64,000 bases of DNA from Saccharicrinis aurantiacus (GCF_001660705.2 NZ_LYBV02000021.1:97019-161018), one strand, 5' to 3'. Counted from the stretch's first letter, positions 42,909 to 52,842 are shown. Made by a program: numbers and translations. The notes: generated from the sequence alone by a model not told the origin.

Positions 42909-44555
42909 ATGAATTCTTCAAAGCCAACCTTATCCATATATGCTATTCAGGATAGGTTAGATAGCGAAACGCCTTATTTTGTTCACGATCACGGTATCAC
43001 TCTAATGGATCAAGGGAAGATTATAAAGCACCTTACCTTTGAGCGAACATCAAGAAATAAACACGATAATAAACTACAGAATTCGCTATACGATGTTTTA
43101 AAAGGTGAGGGGCTATTACATCCAGACGATTATGATTTAGTATTTACAGATAATGTAGTTGGTAGGAGTGTGATTAGTAAATGTGGTAGGCTACGCTTCG
43201 AAGCGCCATTATCTGATACTTTATTATCTAATCCTGAAAAAGGAAGGTGTTGGTGGCTCGATCATGAGCGTGATGCATATGCAATTAATCATGAGTTGGC
43301 ACATATTGGTAGTTGTTTGCCATTTTATGGTGGGTATAAAGAAGATAGTTTGCTTATTCATTTTGATGGAGGAGGGAGTTTATCTAATTTCTCAGCGTGG
43401 CACTATATGGAAGGAAAAGTTCAGAATATTGAATTTCATTGGAAGTTTAAATATTTATCTTCCTTTTTTAATGCCAACCCTATCGTATTCGGAATTATTG
43501 GTGCCAAATATAATCAACAGAACTCAGTGCCGGGTAAAATGATGGGCTTGGCTTCTTACGGAAGTTATAATGATAAAATAGAATATTGGTTAAAACAGAA
43601 TAACTACTTTGCCAACCTTTGGGGAAAGAAGGGTGCCTTTTATCAGTTGGCACAAAAAGAATTTGGGTGGAAAGGAAATCAATTACATACTAACGACTCT
43701 TTTTTGCAAGATATTGTAGCAACAATGCAGTCTATTTTTATTCGAGAATTCACAGCAGAACTGAAAATATTGCAACAACGAACTAGTGCAAGGCATTTGT
43801 ATTATACAGGAGGTTCAGCTTTAAATATAGTTGCAAATAAGCATATTGTGGATGCAAATATATTTGAGGATGTATTTATCCCTCCTTGTACAGAGGATAG
43901 TGGTTTGTCTTTGGGTGCAGTAGCATATGTGGAGTTTTTAAAGCATGGGAATGTAGCAAAACACTCACCTTATCAATTAAATTGGGGACTAAGTAATACA
44001 GCTATATCATTAAATGATATTCCGCAAATTGCAAAGGCTTTGTCGGAAGGTAAAGTAATTGGCGTTTGTAATGGATCAGCTGAGTGCGGACCAAGGGCTT
44101 TAGGAAATCGAAGTATATTAGCCCTAGCTAATAGCACAAAATTAGCTAAAAAAGTTAGCGAAGAGCATAAAGGGAGAGAGTGGTATAGGCCCGTAGCGCC
44201 TATTATGCTTAAAAAAAATGCACTGTATTATATCGGAGGTAAATCAATTCATAATTTAGCTGATTTCATGCTTTTGGATTTTGACATTCAGGAAGATAAG
44301 CAGAATGAGATTGAAGGTGTGGTACATGTGGACGGAACAGCTCGTATACAAACCATCCGTTCAAAAGAACAGAACGCTTTCATGTTTGATTTATTGAGTT
44401 ACTTGGATAGTAACTACAATTGCAAGGCGCTTATAAATACTTCATTTAACAAACGCGGTGAGCCAATAGTACATTCGCATCAAGATGCTGTTAAATCGGC
44501 AAAAAATATGAATCTTGATGGAGTTGTTTTAGATGGAAATCTTCAACTGTTTTAA
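42909..44555 (+). CDS. NodU/CmcH/TobZ-family O-carbamoyltransferase
   Basis: 548 residues. The N-terminal Kae1-like domain carries FVHDHGITLMDQGKIIKHLTFER, the metal-binding His region NHELAHIGSC and HFDGGGSLSNFSAWH; LYYTGGSALNIVANKHI follows, then the C-terminal domain (Carbam_trans_C) with CNGSAECGPRALGNRSILA and EWYRPVAPIML, and NTSFNKRGEPIVHS. It transfers a carbamoyl group from carbamoyl phosphate, through carbamoyl-adenylate, to a hydroxyl of a sugar or small molecule. The acceptor is unknown. Coupling to a DUF6427 membrane protein and the nearby GT117 and deacetylase suggest modification of a surface glycan, by inference. It converges with the DUF4834 gene 8 bases away. Confidence 0.9.
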   Translation: MNSSKPTLSIYAIQDRLDSETPYFVHDHGITLMDQGKIIKHLTFERTSRNKHDNKLQNSLYDVLKGEGLLHPDDYDLVFTDNVVGRSVISKCGRLRFEAPLSDTLLSNPEKGRCWWLDHERDAYAINHELAHIGSCLPFYGGYKEDSLLIHFDGGGSLSNFSAWHYMEGKVQNIEFHWKFKYLSSFFNANPIVFGIIGAKYNQQNSVPGKMMGLASYGSYNDKIEYWLKQNNYFANLWGKKGAFYQLAQKEFGWKGNQLHTNDSFLQDIVATMQSIFIREFTAELKILQQRTSARHLYYTGGSALNIVANKHIVDANIFEDVFIPPCTEDSGLSLGAVAYVEFLKHGNVAKHSPYQLNWGLSNTAISLNDIPQIAKALSEGKVIGVCNGSAECGPRALGNRSILALANSTKLAKKVSEEHKGREWYRPVAPIMLKKNALYYIGGKSIHNLADFMLLDFDIQEDKQNEIEGVVHVDGTARIQTIRSKEQNAFMFDLLSYLDSNYNCKALINTSFNKRGEPIVHSHQDAVKSAKNMNLDGVVLDGNLQLF

Positions 44556-44563
44556 TACAAGTA

Positions 44564-44815
44564 CTATTTTACTTCTTCAAAGTTTACGTATTCTCCCATA
44601 TCATCAGGAGTCATCTTCTTGTGCTCTTGTGTCTTCTTAATAGTAACCTGTCCTTCGTTACGTTTGCTTTCTCTTCGGAAGTCTTGTTGGCTTTGATTGC
44701 CAGTCATTTTATTCACTCTATTTGTAATAAACATAGGTAAAAATACTTTCCCTATTAAGCGAAAAATAAAGTTGAAAACTATAAATATGACTATTACTTT
44801 AATTAAAAATCCCAT
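44564..44815 (-). CDS. DUF4834-type small membrane protein
   Basis: 83 residues from the ATG at 44815 (MGFLIKVIVIFIVFNFIFRL); ten extra upstream codons are not needed. One transmembrane helix at about 4-25, then a charged tail with QQDFRRESKRNEGQVTIKK and a final EYVNFEEVK, which is the characteristic ending of this small Bacteroidota family. Function unknown. Its 3' end overlaps the transcript of the convergent carbamoyltransferase gene, as only 8 bases separate the stops. Confidence 0.8.
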   Translation of the reverse strand: MGFLIKVIVIFIVFNFIFRLIGKVFLPMFITNRVNKMTGNQSQQDFRRESKRNEGQVTIKKTQEHKKMTPDDMGEYVNFEEVK

Positions 44816-44833
44816 AATATTTCTTTTAACCTT

Positions 44834-44866
44834 AACGAGAAACAAATATAATATTTGTTTCTCGTT
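44834..44866. terminator. Perfect 16-bp inverted repeat between DUF4834 and the protease gene
   Basis: AACGAGAAACAAATAT (44834-44849) and ATATTTGTTTCTCGTT (44851-44866), separated by one base. It lies downstream of the protease gene and upstream of DUF4834, both on the - strand, so it could end the protease transcript; the U-tract on that strand is short. It is also a possible operator for DUF4834. Confidence 0.5.
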
Positions 44867-44927
44867 TATAATTATACACTTTTTGTGCCAAAGCTCTAAA
44901 ATGCCAGTTTGTCAGAATATCACCTAA

Positions 44928-46550
44928 TTAAATTGCCGCTTTGCCATCTTCCAGAAGTTTTAAGGCTTCTTTAAATACTTCATCTATCTCAGAAATTAAT
45001 GGATAAAATCCTTCATCATCAATTATATTACGGGCTATGTAGGCATTTAATTGAACGCGGATAATATTTTTAGAAATATTAAACTCCTTTTTGTTTAGTT
45101 TAACTCCTTCTTTGCTAGCATATTTAACAAAGTCGTTAACCACATTTCTCGATTTAAGAAATTGATCAATCTCTTTCGGTGTTTTGAGTTTCTTTAATTC
45201 CTTACGATTGTTATCAGAATATTCTAATGCATAACGATACATCATCGCGTTAGCGGATACCTTGTAGTAATAATTGGTAAGTTGCGTTGTGTCTCTTGCC
45301 ACAAAGTAATCGGGCATAATACCGCCACCGCCATATACAATTCGTCCTTTCTTGGTTTTATATTGAATCGTATCAGTTACATGTATGCTATCTTGGTTAA
45401 AGAATTCTCCGTTTTCAAAACGTTCAATTATATCAAGGTTATATTCATCTACACCTTCTTCGTAGGGTTTTTGAATGCATCTGCCAGCAGGCGTATAATA
45501 TCTCGAAATGGTTAGCCTTAAGGCTGAACCATCAGCTAATGGAATCTGGTTCTGAACCAACCCTTTACCAAAAGAGCGACGACCAACAATTATTCCTCTG
45601 TCGTTATCTTGTATGGCACCAGCAAAAATTTCACTTGCCGAGGCTGAAAATTCATCAATTAAAACAGCTACTTCTGTATCTTGGAAGCTGCCTTTTCCGT
45701 TGGCATATACTTCTTGTCGCGGATTCGATTTTCCTTGTGTATATACAATCATATCTTTATCCTGTAAAAACTCATTACATAGGTTAATGGCTACATCAAG
45801 GTATCCACCTGAATTTCCTCTAAAGTCGACAATAAGTTTTTTGCAGTTTTGAGCTTTAAGTTTAGCCATTGCTGTTAAAAACTCACCGTAAGTATTTTGT
45901 GCAAATCTATTTACTTTAACATAGCCAATTTCATCGGTTGCCATATAAGATACATCTACACTATACATTGGTATTTCGCCGCGGGTAATCTCAAAATTAA
46001 GGAGCTCAGATGAATTTCTACGTTGAATACCAACATTTACAATGGTGCCTTTTTCTCCACGTAGTAGTTTTAAAACAACCGGATTTTTAATGCCATTACC
46101 CGCAATTAAAGAATCGTTAACTTCTACAATTCTATCGCCAGGTAATAATCCAACTTTTTCTGATGGTCCGCCTGATATTACCGCCACAACCATAACGGTA
46201 TCTTTTTGGATACTAAATTGAACCCCTATACCACTAAAATTGCTAGATAACTCTTCGTTTACGTTTTTAAGGTTCTTAGCAGGAATATATACAGAATGCG
46301 GATCGAGCTTTTTTAGCATTTCAGGTATAATATCTTCTTGCATTTTCACTACATCCACGGTATCAACGTAATCCTCTTTAATTAAGTTGAGGATTGCATC
46401 AATTTTATTGGATTGAGGGTGTATTACTAAGGGGCTACTATTGCCTGCGCTTTTCGGCATTACAATATACCCAATTAATATACCTGCGATTAATATTAAT
46501 CCGAATAATAGAGGAAGTAATATTTGTTTTTTTGTGTTATTATAACTCAT
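44928..46550 (-). CDS. S41-family C-terminal processing protease (CtpA/Prc type)
   Basis: 540 residues. N-terminal anchor at about 10-31, PDZ domain about 105-175 (SGIGVQFSIQ, VGLLPGDRIVEVN), then the S41 domain with VDFRGNSGGYLD, the catalytic Ser motif SASASE at about 302-307 and the catalytic Lys about 329 in RRSFGKGLVQ. A C-terminal helical region (about 430-540) is of the kind found in the Bacteroidota form. It cuts periplasmic proteins after non-polar C-terminal residues. The dCMP deaminase gene ends 22 bases before its start, so the two are one transcript. Confidence 0.95.
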   Translation of the reverse strand: MSYNNTKKQILLPLLFGLILIAGILIGYIVMPKSAGNSSPLVIHPQSNKIDAILNLIKEDYVDTVDVVKMQEDIIPEMLKKLDPHSVYIPAKNLKNVNEELSSNFSGIGVQFSIQKDTVMVVAVISGGPSEKVGLLPGDRIVEVNDSLIAGNGIKNPVVLKLLRGEKGTIVNVGIQRRNSSELLNFEITRGEIPMYSVDVSYMATDEIGYVKVNRFAQNTYGEFLTAMAKLKAQNCKKLIVDFRGNSGGYLDVAINLCNEFLQDKDMIVYTQGKSNPRQEVYANGKGSFQDTEVAVLIDEFSASASEIFAGAIQDNDRGIIVGRRSFGKGLVQNQIPLADGSALRLTISRYYTPAGRCIQKPYEEGVDEYNLDIIERFENGEFFNQDSIHVTDTIQYKTKKGRIVYGGGGIMPDYFVARDTTQLTNYYYKVSANAMMYRYALEYSDNNRKELKKLKTPKEIDQFLKSRNVVNDFVKYASKEGVKLNKKEFNISKNIIRVQLNAYIARNIIDDEGFYPLISEIDEVFKEALKLLEDGKAAI

Positions 46551-46572
46551 AGTTTTATTTGTTCTTAATTGG

Positions 46573-47034
46573 CTATTGATCAGAGCTGATAGCTATATGA
46601 ATAACTTCAATATTTGCTCTCTTTAAAAGGATTACTCCATCTTCAATTCGATATTTTTCCGAAAAAACCACTCTATTAATTCCTGCTTGCACAATTAACT
46701 TAGCGCATTCAATGCAAGGTGAAGCTGTTACATATAAAGTGGCTCCTTCTGAACTATTATTTGAGCGTGCTACCTTTGTTATGGCATTTGCTTCTGCATG
46801 TAAAACATAGGGTTTCGTTAAATTGTTTTCATCTTCACAATTGTTTTCAAAACCAGAAGGGGTTCCATTGTAACCATCGCTAATAATCATTTTATCGCGT
46901 ACAATAATTGCACCTACTTGTCGGCGAACACAATAAGAGTTTTCGGCCCACACATATGCCATTCTTAAATATCTTTTGTCTAGCAATAATTGTTTTTCAC
47001 TTGCGGGAAGATCTTTCTCGTTTATTTGGCTCAT
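46573..47034 (-). CDS. dCMP deaminase family protein
   Basis: 153 residues. Zinc-binding motifs of the cytidine/deoxycytidylate deaminase family: HAEANAI (His 79, catalytic Glu 81) and PCIECAKLI (Cys 107 and 110). The GYNGTPSGFENNCED segment at about 54-68 is typical for dCMP deaminase/ComEB. It converts dCMP to dUMP for dTTP synthesis in the cytoplasm. On the - strand upstream, TATTTTTG at 47095-47088 matches the -7 promoter consensus but no good -33 element is seen. It is the first gene of a two-gene operon with the S41 protease. Confidence 0.93.
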   Translation of the reverse strand: MSQINEKDLPASEKQLLLDKRYLRMAYVWAENSYCVRRQVGAIIVRDKMIISDGYNGTPSGFENNCEDENNLTKPYVLHAEANAITKVARSNNSSEGATLYVTASPCIECAKLIVQAGINRVVFSEKYRIEDGVILLKRANIEVIHIAISSDQ

Positions 47035-47279
47035 TAAGTTTAATCTTAAATTGGATTCCTGTATATATTACTGAATCCTGTGAATTACAAAAATAGAAGA
47101 AAAAACAGATTATGAGACATTCTACCTAAGTAAGTTCTATTTATAATACGCTTGTTGGGTAAATTTTATAGTTTCTCAATCCGCTTAAATGTTTATCTTT
47201 CTAGTGTGTTAAAATATTTTGGCAAGAGAATTGCTATACATATTAACACAACTACTATTACTCACTACAAAACTACTGC

Positions 47280-49634
47280 ATGAAGAAGTTACTAGTACTA
47301 CAAATACTTCTGTTTTCTTTTTTATTTGCTTACGCCGATGAATTTGAAAGTACAGAAGGATGGCCACGAGTCTTTACTCATGGCAATGCTGAGTTTACAA
47401 TATACCAGCCACAGATTGATTCATATAAAAACAATACAGTTGAAGCAAGAATTGCAGCTTCGGTTAAATTTCCTGAAAAGGATTTGATTTTTGGAGCAAT
47501 ATGGACTAAAGCCAAAGTAAATACGGATAAAGACAACCGTAGGGTTGCTTTTGATGAGTTACGTGTAACTCAGTCAAATTTTCCTGAATTTGATGAAGCC
47601 AACACTGATTTGGTAGAATCTATATTGGCAGAGCGTCTACAACAGTATGACCTTGAAATGTCTTTAGATCGTTTTATGGCATCGTTAGATACCAATACAA
47701 ATAAAGATGTGGTAAGCCAATTAAAAAATGATGCCCCAACTATTTATTACGAGTCGCAACCAACGGTTTTAGTTTACATTGATGGTGAGCCAATTTTAAA
47801 AGATGTGGAAGGTAAAGATTTCGAATACGTACTTAATACTCCTTATTTTATTGTAAAGAGTACTAAGAGTAATCAGTATTATATGCGAGGAGGCGAATGG
47901 TGGTATGTATCCAAAGATATTACTTCAGGATGGGTTGAAACTATTCAAGTACCTGCAGATATAGTTGAGTTTGCCGAAAGTCAGTCTACAGAATCAGACG
48001 AAGTGCAAGAACTCCCTGAGGATACAAGAACTCCTAAAATTATTGTGACTTTAGAGCCTGCTGAATTAATTACAACCGCAGGAAATCCGGATTATGCCGC
48101 ACTTTCCGGAACCTCACTGTTATATATAAAAAATAGTGAAACTGATATTATTATGGATTTGGGTACGCAGATGCACTACATCCTAATATCTGGTAGATGG
48201 TATCAATCGAAAAGTTTACGTGATGGAAAGTGGTCGTTTATTGAACCTGATTTATTACCAAAAGATTTTGCAAAAATTCCTAACGACAGCGAACTGTCCA
48301 GTGTAAGGCATAGTGTTCCGGGTACCGACGAGGCTAATATGGCTTTGTTAGAACAGAGTATTCCTGAAACAGCAACAGTGGATAGGAGTAAAGCAAGTGT
48401 TTCGGTACAGTATGATGGCGATCCAAAATTTGCAGCCATAGATGGAACAAGTATGCAATATGCCATTAATGCTGATAAAACTGTGATTAAATATAATAAT
48501 GAGTTTTATTGTGTGGATGATGCCATTTGGTTCGTGTCGCAAAACGCCAATGGACCATGGGTAGTTAGTACTAGTAGGCCAACTGAGGTAGATAAAATAC
48601 CAGCAAGTTCTCCGGTTTATAATGTAAAATACGTTTATATTATTGATTATACACCCGAAGTTGTTTACGTTGGATATACTCCTGGTTATACACATGCTTA
48701 TACTTATAATGGAGTTGTGGTTTATGGTACAGGATATCATTATACACCATGGTATGGACATTATTACTATCCACGTCCTGTTACTTACGGTTTTAATGTG
48801 CATTACCATCCATATAGTGGATGGGGCTTTTCGTTTGGGATGAGCCATGGATGGTACGGATGGGGATTCCATCATCATAATTATTGGTGGGGACCGCATG
48901 GTTATCACTATGGATATAGATATGGTTGTGGTTATCCTGGGTATAGACCAGGACATCGTCCGCCAAATTATAATAGACCGCGTCAACCTAGACCAGAACA
49001 CTATAACGCTTATCGCGATAGAGCATCAAGGCCAAATACAAGGCAAGATACTAGGCCAACTCAATTGCCTACTAATAGACCAACAAGGCCTAGTAATGGA
49101 TCTTCAAGCACGCGTCCTTCTCGACCGTCAGAAAATAGACCGAGTACTAGACCTACAAATCCAAGTGTTGATAGGCCAAGTACACGACCAACTACTCCAT
49201 CAGGTGGAGGTTCAAATTCAAGGCCATCAACACGCCCTATTGAACCTCAAAATCCAGCTGTTCGTCCTAGTCAGCCAAGTAATAATGCAAGGCCAACAAC
49301 TAGAGAAAACAATGTTTATACCGATAAAAATGGGAATGTTTATCGCCAGAATAGCTCAGGTACATGGGAGAATAGAAGTAATAAAAGTTGGACACCTACG
49401 CAGCCTAGTAACAGCAATATAAATAGAGATTCGCAAATGCGAAACAGAGGCACGCAGCAGAAGCAAAATTATCAGCAAAGTAGGCCTGCTCAACAATCGC
49501 GACCAACACAGACGCGACCAGCCCAAAGTAAACCCTCTTATTCGAGTCCGAGTCCATCAAGATCGGCTCCAAGTTCTCGACCAGCACCAAGTAGAAGTGC
49601 TCCAACGAGATCTGCGCCAAGCAGAAGTAGATAA
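47280..49634 (+). CDS. Large secreted protein with repeated GxWY modules and a His/Tyr/Gly then Arg/Pro/Ser-rich tail
   Basis: 784 residues with a signal peptide (MKKLLVLQILLFSFLFAYA). After an N-terminal domain starting EGWPRVFTHGNAEFTIYQPQ, three related modules occur at about 155-240, 255-340 and 370-450, each with P-x-I/V ... Y/T-x-I-x-G ... Y-x-V/I-N ... and an aromatic G/D-x-W-(Y/F) motif: GGEWWYVSKD, SGRWYQSKS, DAIWFVSQN, each followed by GPW/GW. A hydrophobic-aromatic stretch about 455-570 holds dense His/Tyr/Trp/Gly. The last 200 residues are Arg/Pro/Ser/Thr/Asn/Gln low complexity with R-P-S-T-R-P units. I recall similar proteins labelled 'carbohydrate-binding family V/XII'; the basis for that label is unclear. 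Single gene with its own terminator. Role unknown; the tail suggests binding to acidic polymer or cell wall. Confidence 0.8.
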   Translation: MKKLLVLQILLFSFLFAYADEFESTEGWPRVFTHGNAEFTIYQPQIDSYKNNTVEARIAASVKFPEKDLIFGAIWTKAKVNTDKDNRRVAFDELRVTQSNFPEFDEANTDLVESILAERLQQYDLEMSLDRFMASLDTNTNKDVVSQLKNDAPTIYYESQPTVLVYIDGEPILKDVEGKDFEYVLNTPYFIVKSTKSNQYYMRGGEWWYVSKDITSGWVETIQVPADIVEFAESQSTESDEVQELPEDTRTPKIIVTLEPAELITTAGNPDYAALSGTSLLYIKNSETDIIMDLGTQMHYILISGRWYQSKSLRDGKWSFIEPDLLPKDFAKIPNDSELSSVRHSVPGTDEANMALLEQSIPETATVDRSKASVSVQYDGDPKFAAIDGTSMQYAINADKTVIKYNNEFYCVDDAIWFVSQNANGPWVVSTSRPTEVDKIPASSPVYNVKYVYIIDYTPEVVYVGYTPGYTHAYTYNGVVVYGTGYHYTPWYGHYYYPRPVTYGFNVHYHPYSGWGFSFGMSHGWYGWGFHHHNYWWGPHGYHYGYRYGCGYPGYRPGHRPPNYNRPRQPRPEHYNAYRDRASRPNTRQDTRPTQLPTNRPTRPSNGSSSTRPSRPSENRPSTRPTNPSVDRPSTRPTTPSGGGSNSRPSTRPIEPQNPAVRPSQPSNNARPTTRENNVYTDKNGNVYRQNSSGTWENRSNKSWTPTQPSNSNINRDSQMRNRGTQQKQNYQQSRPAQQSRPTQTRPAQSKPSYSSPSPSRSAPSSRPAPSRSAPTRSAPSRSR

Positions 49635-49654
49635 TAGATAGTTATATTATATAG

Positions 49655-49682
49655 CCTCCCTTAGAAATAAGGGAGGTTTTTT
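49655..49682. terminator. Bidirectional terminator between the repeat protein and radA
   Basis: CCTCCCTTA (49655-49663), loop GAAA, TAAGGGAGG (49668-49676), followed by six T's on the + strand. It sits between convergent genes. Confidence 0.85.
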
Positions 49683-49691
49683 GTGTTATTT

Positions 49692-51053
49692 TTAAGCAAA
49701 TAGTAATTTGAATGCTTCTTCCAACTTGCTTACTTGTGTTACCTGTATAGAGTATTTTGACAGGTCCATATCTTTAGTAAATCGAGGAATGATAATTTGA
49801 TCAAATCCTAGTTTCTCGGCTTCACTGATTCTTTGATCTATCCTGGTTACAGGTCTTATCTCTCCACTTAAACCAACTTCGCCTGCTAAGCATATTTTTG
49901 ATGACATAGCAATATCAATATTGGAGGATAAAATGGCAGAAACTACAGCTAAGTCTATAGAAGGATCATTTACTTTTATCCCTCCTGCAATATTTAAAAA
50001 GACATCTTTAACAGCCAATTTAAAACCAGCTCTCTTCTCAAGAACTGCTAAAAGCATATTAAGTCTTCGCAAATCAAAACCTGTCGACGACCTTTGCGGA
50101 GTTCCATAAGCAGCAGTGCTTACCAATGCTTGAACCTCAATTAAAAAGGGACGCATGCCTTCAATGGCTGCAGCAATAGAAATACCACTTAAATTTTGAT
50201 GATGATGAGAAAGTAGTAATTCCGATGGGTTGGTTACTTCTCGTAATCCATCACCAAGCATCTCAAATATTCCGATTTCAGAAGTTGAACCAAAGCGGTT
50301 CTTTATAGATCTTAATATTCGATACATATGGTTTCTGTCTCCTTCAAACTGAAGTACCACATCTACCATGTGTTCTAATACCTTGGGACCAGCTATATTT
50401 CCATCCTTATTAATATGTCCGATAAGGATAACTGGTAAGTTTTGTTCTTTAGCAATTCGCAATAGTCTTCCGGTGCATTCGCGCACTTGTGATACGCTAC
50501 CCGGAACTGATTCGATTGCCTCGCTACTCATCGTTTGAATTGAATCAATAACCAATAGGTCCGGATTTGTATTTTTAATGTGGCCTTGTACCTTCTCTAT
50601 TGAAGTTTCACTAACCACATGGCAATTCTCCGAATCGTTGGCAATTCTATCAGCTCTAAGTTTTATTTGTTGCGGGCTTTCCTCTCCAGAAACATACAAG
50701 ACTTTTCTGGATTGAATTTGAAGGGCCATCTGCAATACCAAAGTAGATTTACCAATACCAGGTTCGCCACCAACTAAAACCAATGAGCCAGGAACCATTC
50801 CACCACCTAAAACTCTATTGAGTTCATTATTTGAGGTGTCGATTCTTGGTAAATCAGCAATAGGAACGTTTTTAAGTAATTGTGGTTTTTGCTCGGTTGA
50901 TTCAAAAGCTAAGGCAGTAGGTACACCCTTGGTTTTTACTACAACTTCCTCAACAAAAGTATTCCATTGGCCACACGAAGTACATTTTCCTATCCACTTT
51001 GGTGAGTCCAATCCACAGTTCTGACATACGAATACTGATTTTGCTTTGGCCAT
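49692..51053 (-). CDS. radA: DNA repair protein RadA
   Basis: 453 residues, full length. N-terminal zinc finger Cys 10/13/24/27 (CQNCG ... CTSCG), Walker A GEPGIGKST at 96-104, the RadA-specific motif KNRFGS, and a C-terminal Lon-like domain (VSTAAYGTPQRSSTGFD, LAVVSAILSS, GLSGEIRPV). It is a RecA-like ATPase that drives branch migration in recombination repair. It starts 24 bases after the rfaE2 stop, so the two are co-transcribed. Confidence 0.97.
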   Translation of the reverse strand: MAKAKSVFVCQNCGLDSPKWIGKCTSCGQWNTFVEEVVVKTKGVPTALAFESTEQKPQLLKNVPIADLPRIDTSNNELNRVLGGGMVPGSLVLVGGEPGIGKSTLVLQMALQIQSRKVLYVSGEESPQQIKLRADRIANDSENCHVVSETSIEKVQGHIKNTNPDLLVIDSIQTMSSEAIESVPGSVSQVRECTGRLLRIAKEQNLPVILIGHINKDGNIAGPKVLEHMVDVVLQFEGDRNHMYRILRSIKNRFGSTSEIGIFEMLGDGLREVTNPSELLLSHHHQNLSGISIAAAIEGMRPFLIEVQALVSTAAYGTPQRSSTGFDLRRLNMLLAVLEKRAGFKLAVKDVFLNIAGGIKVNDPSIDLAVVSAILSSNIDIAMSSKICLAGEVGLSGEIRPVTRIDQRISEAEKLGFDQIIIPRFTKDMDLSKYSIQVTQVSKLEEAFKLLFA

Positions 51054-51077
51054 TTTTTGCTGTTTAAAGTTTAGATC

Positions 51078-51566
51078 TTACTTAAGTTCATTGGCAATTC
51101 GTTCCACAATGTTAGAGGTTGAAAATCCTTCAACAAACGAAATTGTTTCAACTGTTCCTCCTTTTGCAGTAACAATATCATAACCTACAATATCTTCCGC
51201 ATTGTAGTCGGCTCCTTTAACGAGGCAATCTGGTTGAAGAGCTGAGATAAGTTCATACGGTGTATCTTCATCAAACAATACAACCAAATCAATAAACTGA
51301 AATGCGGCCAATAAAATGGCTCTGCTTTCTTCATCTACAATAGGTCGTGTTTCACCTTTTAGCCTTTTTACTGAAGCATCAGAGTTCAAGCCTAAAACCA
51401 GTTTTTGTCCTTTCTCTGCTGCTTTATTTAAATATTCAACATGGCCTCGGTGCACTAAATCAAAACACCCATTTGTAAATACAACTTTGTCGCCATTTTG
51501 TTGCCATTTTGAAATCTGTAATTCTGCTTCTGAGCGAGATTTAATTTTTGAAAAAAAATCAGACAT
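51078..51566 (-). CDS. rfaE2: D-glycero-beta-D-manno-heptose 1-phosphate adenylyltransferase-like nucleotidyltransferase
   Basis: 162 residues. Cytidylyltransferase-like Rossmann fold with [19 protein letters not shown] (HxGH motif), [16 protein letters not shown], the ENLDERD-like region and [18 protein letters not shown] near the end. This is the stand-alone adenylyltransferase half of HldE/RfaE, for ADP-heptose synthesis for LPS. A kinase half is not in the window. It starts behind the panD terminator (51593-51616) and precedes radA. Some Bacteroidota members of this family may act on other sugar or glycerol phosphates, so specificity is inferred. Confidence 0.88.
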   Translation of the reverse strand: MSDFFSKIKSRSEAELQISKWQQNGDKVVFTNGCFDLVHRGHVEYLNKAAEKGQKLVLGLNSDASVKRLKGETRPIVDEESRAILLAAFQFIDLVVLFDEDTPYELISALQPDCLVKGADYNAEDIVGYDIVTAKGGTVETISFVEGFSTSNIVERIANELK

Positions 51567-51592
51567 ATTTTATTGGTTTATATTGTACAAAC

Positions 51593-51616
51593 AAAAAACC
51601 CCGGATAAACCGGGGT
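51593..51616 (-). terminator. Terminator after panD
   Basis: Read on the - strand: CCCCGG, loop TTTAT, CCGGGG, then six T's. It separates the panC-panD operon from rfaE2-radA. Confidence 0.85.
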
Positions 51617-51640
51617 ATGTATCTTATCGTTAAACCTAAA

Positions 51641-51994
51641 TTACACCAACTGATTGGTTGCTGTATCAGGGAAAATAAACGTAGGATTAAACTTTTTTGC
51701 TTCATCTAGAGGCATAGATGCATAGGTAATAATAATAATTACATCATTTACAGCAACTTTTCTTGCAGCAGCTCCATTAAGGCAAATTACCCCAGAGCCT
51801 CTTTCTCCTTTAATAACATAGGTTTCTAATCGTTCCCCATTGTTATTATTCACTACCTGAACTTTTTCGTTCTCAATAATATTGGCAGCATCCATTAAAT
51901 CTTCATCGATGGTAATACTTCCAACGTAATCAAGATTTGCTTCAGTAACCGAAACATTGTGCAGTTTCGATTTTACAACTTCAACATTCATCAT
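51641..51994 (-). CDS. panD: Aspartate 1-decarboxylase proenzyme
   Basis: 117 residues. Pyruvoyl enzyme of pantothenate synthesis converting aspartate to beta-alanine. The self-processing Gly-Ser site is Gly 25-Ser 26 in [24 protein letters not shown] and LNGAAAR follow as usual. The ATG at 51994 overlaps the panC stop (ATGA), so the two genes are translationally coupled. A second ATG follows directly, so the first Met may be either. Confidence 0.96.
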   Translation of the reverse strand: MMNVEVVKSKLHNVSVTEANLDYVGSITIDEDLMDAANIIENEKVQVVNNNNGERLETYVIKGERGSGVICLNGAAARKVAVNDVIIIITYASMPLDEAKKFNPTFIFPDTATNQLV

Positions 51995-52842
51995 GCAAGT
52001 TTTTTGTAAATCAAATTATCAATTAACCTTACTTTGTCGGCAAATACAGCTATGCAGCCAACAACAAAATCACTATCTCCCCAGTTGTCAACAGGCTGGA
52101 GAGTATCTCCATCAACAATTTCAAAGTATTCAACTTCTAAAATTCCTGACTTATTAATTTCATCGGTGACAAAATTAATAACTTCTTTTATATTTTTAGT
52201 ACTCAATAAGTTTTTAGACTCAAATAATTTTTGAGCTATTATTGGAGCTTCGCTTCTATATTCGTCCGTTAACAACATATTTCGAGAACTCATTGCCAAA
52301 CCATCTGATTCTCTAATTATTGCACATGGAACAATTTTAATTTCGTAACCCAATAATTTAGTCATTTTTTTGATGATAGCCAACTGCTGAAAATCTTTCT
52401 CTCCAAAAAAAGCTTTGTCAGGATTAATTAAATCGAAGAAGCGACTTACCACCTGTGCCACACCATTGAAATGGCCTGGTCGGAATTGACCTTCCATAAC
52501 CTTATCAAGTTGCCCAAAATCAAATATCCTTTTATCCTCTTCAGGATAAACTTCTTCTACACTAGGATAGTATAAAATTGCACACTTTGTTTGTTCTAAC
52601 ATCTCCCGATCCTGATCTATAGTTCGGGGATATTTATCTAAGTCATTCGGATTGTTAAATTGGTTTGGATTAACAAAAATGCTTACAATCACTACATCCG
52701 ATTGCTTAGAAGCCTCGTCTACCAATGAAAGGTGTCCTTTGTGCAACGCCCCCATTGTAGGAACAAAACCTACAATTAATCCGTCCTTTTTATAGCCGCT
52801 TATTAGTGCGTTTAATTCTTTTGATTTCTCAACAATTTTCAT
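51991..52842 (-). CDS. panC: Pantothenate synthetase
   Basis: 283 residues, usual length. ATP-dependent ligation of pantoate and beta-alanine. Motifs: [21 protein letters not shown] (HxGH type), [36 protein letters not shown] and [14 protein letters not shown]. It forms an operon with panD and is divergent from the GT5-like gene, a layout common in Bacteroidota. Confidence 0.97.
   Translation of the reverse strand: MKIVEKSKELNALISGYKKDGLIVGFVPTMGALHKGHLSLVDEASKQSDVVIVSIFVNPNQFNNPNDLDKYPRTIDQDREMLEQTKCAILYYPSVEEVYPEEDKRIFDFGQLDKVMEGQFRPGHFNGVAQVVSRFFDLINPDKAFFGEKDFQQLAIIKKMTKLLGYEIKIVPCAIIRESDGLAMSSRNMLLTDEYRSEAPIIAQKLFESKNLLSTKNIKEVINFVTDEINKSGILEVEYFEIVDGDTLQPVDNWGDSDFVVGCIAVFADKVRLIDNLIYKKLA

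Noticed and set aside
48348..49001. 217-residue frame on the - strand and a 191-residue frame at 48847-49422 on the +
   Set aside because: Both are shadows of the repetitive His/Tyr and Arg/Pro coding region, with Ile/Met/Ser- or Gln/Ile-rich nonsense composition.
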